Source: Streptomyces phaeolivaceus (GTDB taxonomy: Bacteria; Actinomycetota; Actinomycetes; Streptomycetales; Streptomycetaceae). Taken from it: 64,000 nt of DNA. This document shows, in pieces, positions 26,583 through 34,293 of the stretch. Under the pieces are notes generated by a model. The model did no database searches. It had not been told where the DNA came from and saw nothing but the letters and a program-made list of their open reading frames with translations. Positions within the stretch are counted from its first letter, which is position 1. Every line of letters begins with the position of its first letter. The translations under genes and the position numbers were made by a program. The stretch is taken from positions 186,001 through 250,000 of the forward strand of contig NZ_CP045096.1 of NCBI RefSeq assembly GCF_009184865.1, in the 5' to 3' direction.

Positions 26583-27521
26583 TCAGGGCAGGGGACGGTC
26601 CGTCGTCGTGGGTGTGCCGTGGTGGGCGCGGACGATGCCGATCACGGTGTCGGTGGTGCGGTCGAGGTAGGTGCGGCCGTCGGGCAGCCGTGTGTCCGGG
26701 CTGATGTAGCTGCGCGGGCCGAGGTGGGTGGCCGGGTCGAGCCGGTGCACGGTGATCCGGCCGGCGCGGAGGGCGCGGTTCCATCCGCTGCGGCGGAACA
26801 GGGACCAGCGCTGCGGGAAGATCCAGGTGCCGACCCGCTCGATCCGGTCGCCCGCGCTGGTGAGCTGGTACACGTGCGTGGCGTGGGTGAGGTCGTTGGC
26901 GCCGTTGTGGAACCCGCCGAGCGTGATCACGACGAGCGGCGCGCGCAGCTGGGTGTGGAGTTCGTCGATCGCGCCGGTGGCGACCTGCGCTCCCCCGCTG
27001 TAGCTGAGCAGCACCACGGGGACACCGCTGTCGGGCTCGTAGCCGGCGAGCCGTAGCTGCGTGGCGATCTGGGAGCCGACGGCCCGGTTGTACAGCGGGC
27101 GGTACCGGTGGTCGGCGGCGACGAAGACCTGCATGACGTTGTGCAGGAACAGCAGCAGCCCGACGTGCCGGCGCAGCCACGCCCACACGGGCCGGTCGGC
27201 GAGCGGGTCGGCCAGCGGCGAGTAGGGCTGCACCTGCCCCAGCACCCGCAGCTCGGGCGCTCCGGCGAGCACGGCCTTGACCAGCTGGCCGCCGTCCCGG
27301 GTGTCCCGGAAGCGCCGTTTCCCGATGCCGTCGAGATAGACCAGGTACGCGGCCGGGGGGCTGTCGGGCGCGGCGCCCCGGGCGTAGGGGACGCCGTCGG
27401 GGAGTTCGGTGACGGGGTCGCGCCAGCCGGCGCTGTAGGCGAGCACCTCGTAGCGGGCGAGCAGGCCCTCGGCGATCAGGACCGGCCCGAGCGCGCAGAT
27501 CCAGAGCACGATGTCGTTCAT
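26583..27521 (-). CDS. Membrane-anchored alpha/beta-hydrolase-like protein
   Basis: A 312-residue protein with an N-terminal hydrophobic anchor (DIVLWICALGPVLIAEGLLA), a second hydrophobic stretch (VGLLLFLHNVMQVFVAAD), and a nucleophile-elbow-like VVLLSYSGGAQVATGAIDEL. The ATG at 27521 overlaps the stop of the upstream membrane gene. It is the last gene of the 31212-26583 operon. The fold is inferred from the Ser motif; the substrate is unknown. Confidence 0.65.
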   Translation of the reverse strand: MNDIVLWICALGPVLIAEGLLARYEVLAYSAGWRDPVTELPDGVPYARGAAPDSPPAAYLVYLDGIGKRRFRDTRDGGQLVKAVLAGAPELRVLGQVQPYSPLADPLADRPVWAWLRRHVGLLLFLHNVMQVFVAADHRYRPLYNRAVGSQIATQLRLAGYEPDSGVPVVLLSYSGGAQVATGAIDELHTQLRAPLVVITLGGFHNGANDLTHATHVYQLTSAGDRIERVGTWIFPQRWSLFRRSGWNRALRAGRITVHRLDPATHLGPRSYISPDTRLPDGRTYLDRTTDTVIGIVRAHHGTPTTTDRPLP

Positions 27522-28006
27522 ACGATCACCTCCGGTGTCCGGGTCGCGCTGACCCGGACGACCAGCCGCCGTACGCCCTCCACCGCGATGCCGAGGCCGG
27601 TCCCGGCGACCGCGACGCAACCGGCGGCGGTCCACCAGCCGAGCCCGGACGCCGTCGCGAGCGAACCCGCGAGACCGGCCCCGACACCGACGAAGAGCAC
27701 CATGTGCAGCAGGGGTCCGAGCAGCGGGAACGCGAGGACGGCGGAGAGCAGCAGCGGGACGAGCAGATTCGGGGTCCAGGCCAGTCCGGAGTCCGGTGGC
27801 GGGGAGGACAGCAGCAGTTCGGCCAGGGTCCAGGCGGTCAGCGGCCACAGCGCGAGGACGGCGCCCTCGACGAGACCGGCGGCCACCAGCAGCCCGGCCA
27901 CGAAGGTCCGCGACATGCCGGGCCGGCGGGACACCAGGGGCACGATGCGTCCGGCGGCCTCGGAGAGCCCGGCGAACACCAGCAGCAGGACGACGGCGGT
28001 GGACAT
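27518..28006 (-). CDS. Polytopic membrane protein, function unknown
   Basis: A 162-residue protein with about five hydrophobic segments (STAVVLLLVFAGLSEAAGRI, PNLLVPLLLSAVLAFPLLGP, LLHMVLFVGVGAGLAGSLA). It lies 3 nt after the glycosyltransferase stop and overlaps the next gene by 4 nt, so it is firmly inside the operon. Could form an envelope complex with the hydrolase-like protein that follows. No family recognised. Confidence 0.7.
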   Translation of the reverse strand: MSTAVVLLLVFAGLSEAAGRIVPLVSRRPGMSRTFVAGLLVAAGLVEGAVLALWPLTAWTLAELLLSSPPPDSGLAWTPNLLVPLLLSAVLAFPLLGPLLHMVLFVGVGAGLAGSLATASGLGWWTAAGCVAVAGTGLGIAVEGVRRLVVRVSATRTPEVIV

Positions 28007-28009
28007 CTC

Positions 28010-29233
28010 TCAGCCTCGCTGTGACGGGTCGACGGGGACGGGCCGCCGGACCGGGCCTGCCGCGCGCAGACATGCCTCCAGTTCGTCGGCGGCCCGCCGG
28101 TGGCCACCCGCCTCGTGCTGGGCGGTCCGCAGGCCGGCCGCCGCCGCCCGGAACCCGGGCTCGTGGAGCAGCCGCCGGGCCAGGGTCCGCACGGTGCCCC
28201 TGGCGACGTCCTCGGTACGCATCGACAGACCCGCGCCGAGTTCGACGACCCGCCGGGCCACCATGGGCTGGTCGGCGCCCTGCGGGACGACCAGCAGCGG
28301 CACCCCGGCGTACAGGGCCTCGTTGACGCTGTTCATCCCGCCGTGGGTGACGAACAGCGCGGCACGGGCCAGCACCTCCGGCTGCGGTACGAAGCGGTAC
28401 GGCAGGACATTGGCCGGCAGCGGCCCCAGCGCGTCGGGGTCGGTCTGTCCGGTGGACACGATCACCGTGCCGCCGAGCGGGGCCAGCGCGGTGGCGAAGG
28501 TCCGCAGCAGCTGGGGATCGGCGTTGAAGACGGTGCCCAGCGAGGCGTACAGCACGGGGTCCTGGAGCCGGTCGAGCGGGAACGACGGGTCGGCCGGGCG
28601 GGAGCCGATGCTCGGGCCGACGAAACGGTAGGACCCGTCGAACTCCTCGGCGGCGGGCTGGAACTCCCGCGAGGTGTAGACCAGGTTGAGCGGCTGGCGG
28701 ATGTTGGCCACGTCGAGCAGGGGCAGCCCGCCGGCGGCGAAACGCCGGCGCAGCTCCCGGCGGGACCGCAGATAGCCCCACAGGCTGCGGGGTCGGGCCC
28801 GCGCCGCCGCCAGCAGCTCCCAGGAGCCGTGGGTGGGGCTGGGCACCTGCCGGCCGAAGGCGAACGTGGTGAACGACGAGACCGCCGGGACCCCCAGTTC
28901 ACGGGCGGCGACCGCGCCCCACAGACAGGCGCTGTCGTGGACGATCAGGTCGGGCCGGTCCCGGCGGAGGTCGGCGAGGACGCCGGGCAGCCAGCGGACG
29001 GCGGTCTCGGCGAGCACCTCCATCCAGGTCAGCGGTGTCGGCGGGTCGGGGAACGGCGGGTTGCCCCCGGGGTAGTCGCGCACGGTCGCGCCGACGGCCT
29101 CGATCTCCGCGCGGAACGCGGGCGAGGCGTGGTAGGTGACGGTGTGGCCGCGCCGCACCAGCTCGGCCACGACCGGCAGCGTCGGGTTCACATGCCCGTG
29201 CATGCTGATGTTGAGGAACGAGATGGTGCTCAC
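28010..29233 (-). CDS. MGT-family UDP-glycosyltransferase
   Basis: A 407-residue GT-B (GT1) enzyme of the macrolide-glycosyltransferase type: N-terminal FLNISMHGHVNPTLPVVAEL and the C-terminal donor site THGGMNSVNEALYAGVPLLV / PQGADQPMVARRV. It transfers a hexose from a UDP-sugar to a small lipophilic acceptor. GTG at 29233 overlaps the patatin stop and has GGAGG upstream. No polyketide genes are near, so lipid or xenobiotic glucosylation is more likely than antibiotic tailoring. Confidence 0.9.
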   Translation of the reverse strand: MSTISFLNISMHGHVNPTLPVVAELVRRGHTVTYHASPAFRAEIEAVGATVRDYPGGNPPFPDPPTPLTWMEVLAETAVRWLPGVLADLRRDRPDLIVHDSACLWGAVAARELGVPAVSSFTTFAFGRQVPSPTHGSWELLAAARARPRSLWGYLRSRRELRRRFAAGGLPLLDVANIRQPLNLVYTSREFQPAAEEFDGSYRFVGPSIGSRPADPSFPLDRLQDPVLYASLGTVFNADPQLLRTFATALAPLGGTVIVSTGQTDPDALGPLPANVLPYRFVPQPEVLARAALFVTHGGMNSVNEALYAGVPLLVVPQGADQPMVARRVVELGAGLSMRTEDVARGTVRTLARRLLHEPGFRAAAAGLRTAQHEAGGHRRAADELEACLRAAGPVRRPVPVDPSQRG

Positions 29234-30204
29234 AGGCCTGCCTCCACGGTCGAAGAAGTCGGTGTGCCGCACGGACCGGCGGGAACGGCGGGAACGGCGG
29301 GAACGGCGGACGTGCCCGGACCGGCGGGTGCGGCGGGTGTCGGCGCCGGGTCGTCGGCCCGGTACAGGCCGGGTCCCCTGATGTGCAGCTCGTCGAGGAA
29401 GCGGCCCGCCGTGCGGGAGGCGGTGCCGATCAGCCGCTGGGTGTGGCCGAAGTCCCAGGGGGCGGGCCAGGTCTCGATCCCGGTGGGGAGCACGACGGTC
29501 GGGATGTGCCGGGACACCTCCCGCAGATCGCGCTCGATCTGGTGGCGCAACAGCAGCAGCCCGGCCCGGGAGGCGATCGCGCCGGCCCGCGCACGCGGGT
29601 CGACGGGGCGCAGCGGCGAGCTCTCCGGTCCGGTCGACAGCACGACCACGCTGGCCGCTCCGGCCTGCAGCGCCGCGAGCACGGGGACATAGGCGACCAC
29701 CCCGCCGTCGACCAGTGTCCGGCCGCCGCGCGCCACCGGCGGCAGCACGCCGGGGATGGCCGCGCTCGCCAGGAGCGCCGACTCCAGGTCCCCGTGGTCG
29801 AGCGCCACCGGGGCGCCGGTGACGAGGTCCATCGCCACGGCGGTGAACGGGATCGCCAACTGCTCGATCCGCGACGGCAGTTCGGCCCGCGCTATCAGCC
29901 GGCGCAGACCGCGGTCGGTGAACAGGCTGGTCCGGGAGGACAGATAGCCGAGCGGATACACCTCGCGGCGGCGCAGCCGGGTCCACACATGGTCCAGCCA
30001 GGGCGCGGCCCGGTCGGGGTGGGCGGCGGCGATGGCCCCGTTGAGGGCGCCCACCGAGGTCCCGATGATCATGTCCGGGACGAACGCGCGCTTCTCCAGC
30101 GCGTACCCGACACCCACATGCGCGGCTCCGAGCACGCCACCGGCGCCCACCACCGCGGCCACGGGACGGGGCAGGGCGCTCAGGCCCACCGACGAGTCGC
30201 TCAT
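29230..30204 (-). CDS. Patatin-like phospholipase
   Basis: A 324-residue lipid acyl hydrolase with the oxyanion loop VVGAGGVLGAAHVGVGYAL, Ser nucleophile in IIGTSVGALNGAIAA and Asp of the dyad in TLVDGGVVAYVP. The C-terminal tail is an Ala-Val-Pro tract built from a 9-nt tandem repeat. Operon partner of an esterase (upstream) and a glycosyltransferase (downstream, overlapping start). Confidence 0.9.
   Translation of the reverse strand: MSDSSVGLSALPRPVAAVVGAGGVLGAAHVGVGYALEKRAFVPDMIIGTSVGALNGAIAAAHPDRAAPWLDHVWTRLRRREVYPLGYLSSRTSLFTDRGLRRLIARAELPSRIEQLAIPFTAVAMDLVTGAPVALDHGDLESALLASAAIPGVLPPVARGGRTLVDGGVVAYVPVLAALQAGAASVVVLSTGPESSPLRPVDPRARAGAIASRAGLLLLRHQIERDLREVSRHIPTVVLPTGIETWPAPWDFGHTQRLIGTASRTAGRFLDELHIRGPGLYRADDPAPTPAAPAGPGTSAVPAVPAVPAGPCGTPTSSTVEAGL
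29281..29307. repeat. GGGAACGGC 9-nt tandem repeat, 3 copies
   Basis: Three perfect copies in the 3' end of the patatin gene encode the Ala-Val-Pro repeat of its tail. Confidence 0.85.
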
Positions 30205-30218
30205 CTTGACCGGCCTCT

Positions 30219-30266
30219 CTCAGTCGCTGTCTCAGTCGCTGTCTCAGTCGCTGTCTCAGTCGCTGT
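30219..30266. repeat. 12-nt tandem repeat CTCAGTCGCTGT, 4 copies, carrying repeated stop codons
   Basis: Four perfect copies span the end of the esterase gene. On the minus strand each unit reads GAC AGC GAC TGA, so the gene has its stop followed by three further in-frame TGA codons. It fills the gap to the patatin gene. Confidence 0.9.
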
Positions 30267-31212
30267 CGCTGTGCAGGGCGGTGCGCAGGGCGCGGACGGC
30301 CTGTTCCGTCGCGGCCTTCGCGGCCCGGGTGCTCCGCAGGGGGTTGAGCATCATGAAGTCGTGCAGGGCGCCGTTGACCCGGATGCTCGTGGTGGGGACG
30401 TCGGCCTGGGTCAGCCTGCGGGCGTACGCCTCGCCCTCGTCGCGCAGCACATCGCTGTCGTCGACGATGACGAGCGCGGGCGGCAGGCCCTGCAACTGCT
30501 CCAGGCTCGCCCGCAGCGGCGAGGCGGTGATCTCCGCCCGCTGGGCCGGGTCGGTGGTGTAGCAGTCCCAGAACCAGGCCATGGCCCTCGCCGTGAGATA
30601 GGGGCCGTCCGCGAACTCCCGGTAGCTCTCGGTGTCCTGGGCCGCGTCCGTGACGGGGTAGTAGAGCGACTGGTGCACGAAGGTCATGTCACCGCGACGC
30701 TTGGCCAGCAGGGTCAGCGCCGCCGTCATGTTGCCGCCGACGGAGTCCCCGGCCACGGCGAGCCGGGCGGCGTCCAGGCCCGCCTCGGCGCCCTTGGCCG
30801 TGATCCAGCGGGCCGTCGCGTAGACCTGTTCGAGGGCGATCGGGTACCTGGCCTCGGGGGCGCGGTCGTACTCCACGAAGACGACGGCGGCGTCCGCGCC
30901 GACGGCCAGCTCCCGTACCAGTCGGTCGTGTGTGCCGGCGTTGCCCACGACCCAGCCCCCGCCGTGCGTGTAGAGGACGACGGGCAGGGCGCCCCGGCTG
31001 CCGACGGGCCTGACGACGCGCACCGCCACCTCGCCCACCTCGGCGGGCACGGTGATCCACTGCTCCTCGACGTCCGGCTTCGGCACCGGCTGCGCCTGGA
31101 GTTCGTCGAGGAATTTCCGGGCACCTTCCGGACCCAGCTCGTACAGGAAGGGCGGAAGGGACGCCGTGTCCGCCAGCTCCTGAGCCGCAGTCTCAAGAAC
31201 GTGCTTCGTCAT
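30256..31212 (-). CDS. Alpha/beta-hydrolase (hormone-sensitive-lipase family) esterase
   Basis: A 318-residue esterase with oxyanion motif LYTHGGGWVVGNAG, nucleophile elbow AVAGDSVGGNMTAA, acid VDDSDVLRDEGEAY and catalytic His GALHDFMMLNP. GAGGAGTG precedes the ATG at 31212. First gene of the operon running to 26583, with promoter P7 50 nt upstream. Hydrolyses short-chain esters; in this operon lipid or lactone turnover is likely. Confidence 0.92.
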   Translation of the reverse strand: MTKHVLETAAQELADTASLPPFLYELGPEGARKFLDELQAQPVPKPDVEEQWITVPAEVGEVAVRVVRPVGSRGALPVVLYTHGGGWVVGNAGTHDRLVRELAVGADAAVVFVEYDRAPEARYPIALEQVYATARWITAKGAEAGLDAARLAVAGDSVGGNMTAALTLLAKRRGDMTFVHQSLYYPVTDAAQDTESYREFADGPYLTARAMAWFWDCYTTDPAQRAEITASPLRASLEQLQGLPPALVIVDDSDVLRDEGEAYARRLTQADVPTTSIRVNGALHDFMMLNPLRSTRAAKAATEQAVRALRTALHSDSD

Positions 31213-31256
31213 CGCTGCACTCCTCGGATCGGCAGGCCACCGCCCGCTGTCACCTC

Positions 31257-31286
31257 TATGACCGGACACCCGCCGCAGGTGTGACA
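31257..31286 (-). promoter_or_regulatory. ECF41-type promoter P7 (TGTCACA-N17-GTCATA)
   Basis: Minus strand TGTCACA at 31286-31280 and GTCATA at 31262-31257. It drives the esterase/patatin/glycosyltransferase operon. Confidence 0.65.
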
Positions 31287-31434
31287 GACCCGGGACGCCG
31301 CCCGGCCACGTGGCGGCCAGGCACGACCACGGAGGTGCCCACGGGGTCCCAAGGGCGCGGTCGGGTGGTCGTCGGCGTGAGGTTGGTGGGCGACAGCCTT
31401 CCCAGCCGATGGGCACGGAGCAGAGGAGCCGGTC

Positions 31435-32163
31435 GTGGACACCTATCTGGCCCGAGCCGGGCATGACCGAGCACCGGCCGTGACGACGGCCGACCCGACG
31501 ACCGGTACGCCGGACACGACCGGTGAGCCGGACACGACGGGTGAGCGGGAGACCGCGATGTCGGTGTTCGTCCGTGCCAGACCCGGGCTGCTGAGGATCG
31601 CCCAGCGGATCCTGGGGAACGCCAACGACGCCGAGGACGTGCTGCAGGAGGCGTGGCTGCGCTGGCAGGGCACCGACCGGGCGCGGGTCGTGAACCCGTC
31701 GGCGCTGCTGCGGACCACCACGGTCCGGCTGGCGCTCAACGTCGTCCAGTCGGCCTGGCGGCGCCGGGAGTCCTGCGCCAGTCCCTGGCTCCCGGAGTTC
31801 ATGGACGACCGTGCGACCCCGGAGGTACTGGTCGAGCGGCGGGACGCCGTCGAGCGGGCGGTGCGGCTGCTGATGGAGACGCTGACGCCCAGGCAGCGGG
31901 CGGCGTACGTCCTGCGCGAGGGTTTCGGCTGTCCCTACGGCCGGATCGCCGAGCTGCTGTGTCTCGGTGTCGCCAACACGAGGCAGCAGGTCGTCCGCGC
32001 CCAGCAGCGTCTCGCGGCGGGGCATCGCGGGCAGCCCGTGGACTCGGTCGCGCAGCGGCGGCTGGTCGAGGCGTTCCTCATGGCAGCTCACTCGGGTGAC
32101 CTGGGGCGTCTGGAGCGGGTTCTGTGTGCCGACGCCGGCTGTACTCCTGCTCGGTCGGCTTGA
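31435..32163 (+). CDS. ECF41-type sigma factor, C-terminal SnoaL-like domain truncated
   Basis: Sigma region 2 (LLRIAQRILGNANDAEDVLQ) and region 4 (TPRQRAAYVLREGFGCPYGR) are intact, and the linker has PWLPEF, close to the ECF41 WLPEP motif. After LVEAFLMAAHSGDLGRLERV the protein leaves homology and ends in CTPARSA: the ~110-residue SnoaL-like regulatory domain with DGGGR and NPDKL is missing. The N-terminal head has an 18-nt repeat (TTGEPDTTGE). GTG at 31435 has AGAGGAG upstream. The 3' end overlaps the convergent cytochrome b gene by 86 nt. No TGTCACA lies upstream. Confidence 0.85.
   Translation: MDTYLARAGHDRAPAVTTADPTTGTPDTTGEPDTTGERETAMSVFVRARPGLLRIAQRILGNANDAEDVLQEAWLRWQGTDRARVVNPSALLRTTTVRLALNVVQSAWRRRESCASPWLPEFMDDRATPEVLVERRDAVERAVRLLMETLTPRQRAAYVLREGFGCPYGRIAELLCLGVANTRQQVVRAQQRLAAGHRGQPVDSVAQRRLVEAFLMAAHSGDLGRLERVLCADAGCTPARSA
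31511..31546. repeat. 18-nt direct repeat in sigma-factor head
   Basis: CGGACACGACCGGTGAGC is repeated in tandem with one mismatch, duplicating PDTTGE in the protein. Confidence 0.8.
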
Positions 32164-33820
32164 TGATCTGGGTGCCTTCGCCATAGAGGCCCCGGCTGAT
32201 CCTGGCCCGCAGGCGCTGGGCGGGGCGGGGGCCCGGGTGCGGGGTCGCCGTGGACAGGGTCACCGGGGTCGCGGTGTCCGGGCCCGCCGTGTCCGGGCCC
32301 GCGCCGTTCACGGACGGACGGGCGGTGATCGGCGTGAACTGCTCGTGCTGGGTGAGGGCATGGAGCTGTTCCTGGCTGAGCGGCTCGTGCACCTCGACGA
32401 ACTCACCGTGGGGCAGCCGCTTGACGATGCCGGTCTCGCGGCCGTGCAGCACCTTGTCCCGGTCCCGGCGCTGCAGCCCGAGCGCCCACCGCTTCGTCAG
32501 GACGTAGGCCGCGACGGGTACGGCGAACAGGCCGATGCGCACCGCCCAGGTCACCGCGTTGACCGAGACATGGAAGCGGATGGCGATGATGTCGTTCGCG
32601 GCGCCGACCAGGGCGACCAGATAGAAGCTGAGCCACGCGACGCCGAGCGCCGTGCGCACCGGCCGGTTGCGCGGGCGGTCGAGGAGGTGCTGTTCCCGGT
32701 CGTCGCCGGTCGCCCAGGCCTCGACGAACGGATACGCGCCCAGGGCGAGGAAGAGACCGACGCCCACCAGCAGCGGGATCAGGTTGTCCAGGGCCAGGGT
32801 GTGGCCCCAGAACGCGATCTCCCAGCCCGGCATGACCCGCAGCAGGCCGTCGGCGACGCCCATGTACCAGTCCGGCTGCGATCCGGCCGAGACCTGGTCG
32901 GCGCGGTAGGGGCCGTAGAGCCACACGGGGTTGATCTGCGCGACCGCGGCCATCACGAAGATGACACCGGAGACCAGGAAGAAGAATCCGCCGGATTTCA
33001 CGGCGCGGACCTTGAACGGCAGACCCACGACGTTCTTTCCGTTGCGTCCGGGGCCCGGGTTCTGGGTGTGCCGGTGGTAGAGGACGAGCAGCAGATGGAC
33101 GACGATCAGTACGACCATCAGGGCCGGAATGAGCAGGACATGGATCGCGTGGAAACGGGCCACCAGATCATGGCCCGGGAACTCTCCGCCGAACAGGAAC
33201 ATCGAGAGACAGGTGCCGACGATCGGGATGGAGAGGATCGTTCCGTTCACGACGGCCAGTCCGGTTCCGGAGAGCAGGTCGTCCGGCAGGTCGTATCCCG
33301 TCAGTCCGCCGAACATGCCGAGGATCAGCAGCGAGAATCCGAAGAGCCAGTTGAGTTCGCGGGGCTTGCGGAAAGCGCCCGTGAAGAACACCCGCATCAT
33401 GTGCACCAGCATCGCGGCGACGAAGACCAGCGCCGCCCAGTGGTGGGCCTGCCGGATCAGCAGACCGCCCCGGACCTCGAAGGAGATGTGCATCGTCGAA
33501 TTGAAGGCCTCCGACACCAACCGCCCCCGCAGTGGTGCGTAACTGCCCTGGTATTCCACCGGCTCCATCGAGGGGTGGAAATAAAACGTCAGATACACAC
33601 CGGTGATGACGATGACGACGAAGCTGTAGAGGCATATCTCGCCCAGCAGGAACGACCAGTGGTCGGGGAAGACCCGGCGGGTTCTCTCTCTGACCAGGCG
33701 GTGGATGCCCAAGCGTCCGTCGGCCCATTCTGCGAGCTTCTCGCCTCTTCCGCCGGCCCGCGCCTCCTTTTCTTGAGGCCCGCCTTCCAGGGAAGAGTTT
33801 TCCCGAGACCCGTCATCCAT
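32078..33820 (-). CDS. Cytochrome b subunit (QcrB-like), stand-alone paralogue
   Basis: A ~580-residue quinol-oxidising cytochrome b of the actinobacterial bc-aa3 type with 8-9 membrane helices (GEICLYSFVVIVITGVYLTF; haem His in MHISFEVRGG / IRQAHHWAALVFVAAM; RFHAIHVLLIPALM). Start taken at 33820 (GGCAGGGA upstream; 33838 possible); it overlaps whiB by 8 nt. No qcrA, qcrC or oxidase gene is nearby, so it must join partners encoded elsewhere. Its last ~20 residues are antisense to the sigma gene and look foreign, suggesting the native C-terminus was lost. Confidence 0.85.
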   Translation of the reverse strand: MDDGSRENSSLEGGPQEKEARAGGRGEKLAEWADGRLGIHRLVRERTRRVFPDHWSFLLGEICLYSFVVIVITGVYLTFYFHPSMEPVEYQGSYAPLRGRLVSEAFNSTMHISFEVRGGLLIRQAHHWAALVFVAAMLVHMMRVFFTGAFRKPRELNWLFGFSLLILGMFGGLTGYDLPDDLLSGTGLAVVNGTILSIPIVGTCLSMFLFGGEFPGHDLVARFHAIHVLLIPALMVVLIVVHLLLVLYHRHTQNPGPGRNGKNVVGLPFKVRAVKSGGFFFLVSGVIFVMAAVAQINPVWLYGPYRADQVSAGSQPDWYMGVADGLLRVMPGWEIAFWGHTLALDNLIPLLVGVGLFLALGAYPFVEAWATGDDREQHLLDRPRNRPVRTALGVAWLSFYLVALVGAANDIIAIRFHVSVNAVTWAVRIGLFAVPVAAYVLTKRWALGLQRRDRDKVLHGRETGIVKRLPHGEFVEVHEPLSQEQLHALTQHEQFTPITARPSVNGAGPDTAGPDTATPVTLSTATPHPGPRPAQRLRARISRGLYGEGTQIIKPTEQEYSRRRHTEPAPDAPGHPSELP

Positions 33821-34106
33821 GTCCCTGCCGCCATTCATGAACCGTTCGAAAGGGCCCGCGTCGTCTCATCGCACGGCGTTCGCTCTCCGTCGTGCCACCC
33901 CAGACGCCCTCCACCTGTCCCGTCCGCAGCGCCCAGTCGAGGCAGCGCCGCGCGACGGGGCATCGGCGGCAGACCGCCTTGGCCTCCTCGACCTGGACGA
34001 GCGTCGGACCGCTCACGCCTATCGGGAAGAACAGATCGGGATCGACGCGGAGGCAGGCCGCCCGTTCGCGCCAGTACAGGCTTTCGTCTCCTCGTCCAGC
34101 GGCCAT
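33813..34106 (-). CDS. WhiB-family iron-sulfur transcription factor
   Basis: A 97-residue Wbl protein with all four cluster cysteines (RAACLRVDPDLFFP; AVCRRCPVARRC) and the GVWGG turn (VEGVWGGTTESERRAM) before a basic tail. The ATG at 34106 is preferred over 34139 because GGAGGT ends 8 nt upstream and the longer form would start inside the promoter. Wbl proteins sense O2/NO and bind sigma factors. It is cotranscribed and translationally coupled with the cytochrome b gene, under P8. Confidence 0.9.
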   Translation of the reverse strand: MAAGRGDESLYWRERAACLRVDPDLFFPIGVSGPTLVQVEEAKAVCRRCPVARRCLDWALRTGQVEGVWGGTTESERRAMRRRGPFRTVHEWRQGHG

Positions 34107-34137
34107 GGGAGCGCACCTCCAGGGTTCGGCTGCCAGC

Positions 34138-34167
34138 ACAGACCGGGCAGCCCACGCGGGTGTGACA
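34138..34167 (-). promoter_or_regulatory. ECF41-type promoter P8 (TGTCACA-N17-GTCTGT)
   Basis: Minus strand TGTCACA at 34167-34161 and GTCTGT at 34143-34138, 37 nt before the whiB start; divergent from P9. Confidence 0.65.
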
Positions 34168-34219
34168 CTCGGCCGCGTTCCGGGGGGCGGGCCGTGTCCG
34201 GAGCGTCGGTGAAGGGCGA

Positions 34220-34249
34220 TGTCACAGGAGGCGGGGGTGTCCGGTCTAT
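34220..34249 (+). promoter_or_regulatory. ECF41-type promoter P9 (TGTCACA-N17-GTCTAT)
   Basis: TGTCACA at 34220-34226 and GTCTAT at 34244, 50 nt before the second ECF41-type sigma gene. Suggests autoregulation or cross-regulation. Confidence 0.7.
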
Positions 34250-34293
34250 CGGTTCGAGGCGAGAAATGGGCGGTGTGAGAGGAAGGCTGCTGT

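Noticed and set aside
26583..31212. Natural-product biosynthetic cluster based on the MGT glycosyltransferase
   Set aside because: No polyketide, peptide or terpene synthase genes; neighbours are lipases and membrane proteins.
31248..31275. TGTCACC near 31248 and TGTGACG near 41235 as further ECF41 promoters
   Set aside because: No GTC at the 17-nt spacing and no start codon in the right direction; they lie beside better elements.
31967..34165. 732-codon plus-strand frame over the cytochrome b and whiB genes
   Set aside because: It is antisense to clear membrane-protein and WhiB sequence; its product is low-complexity and matches no family pattern.
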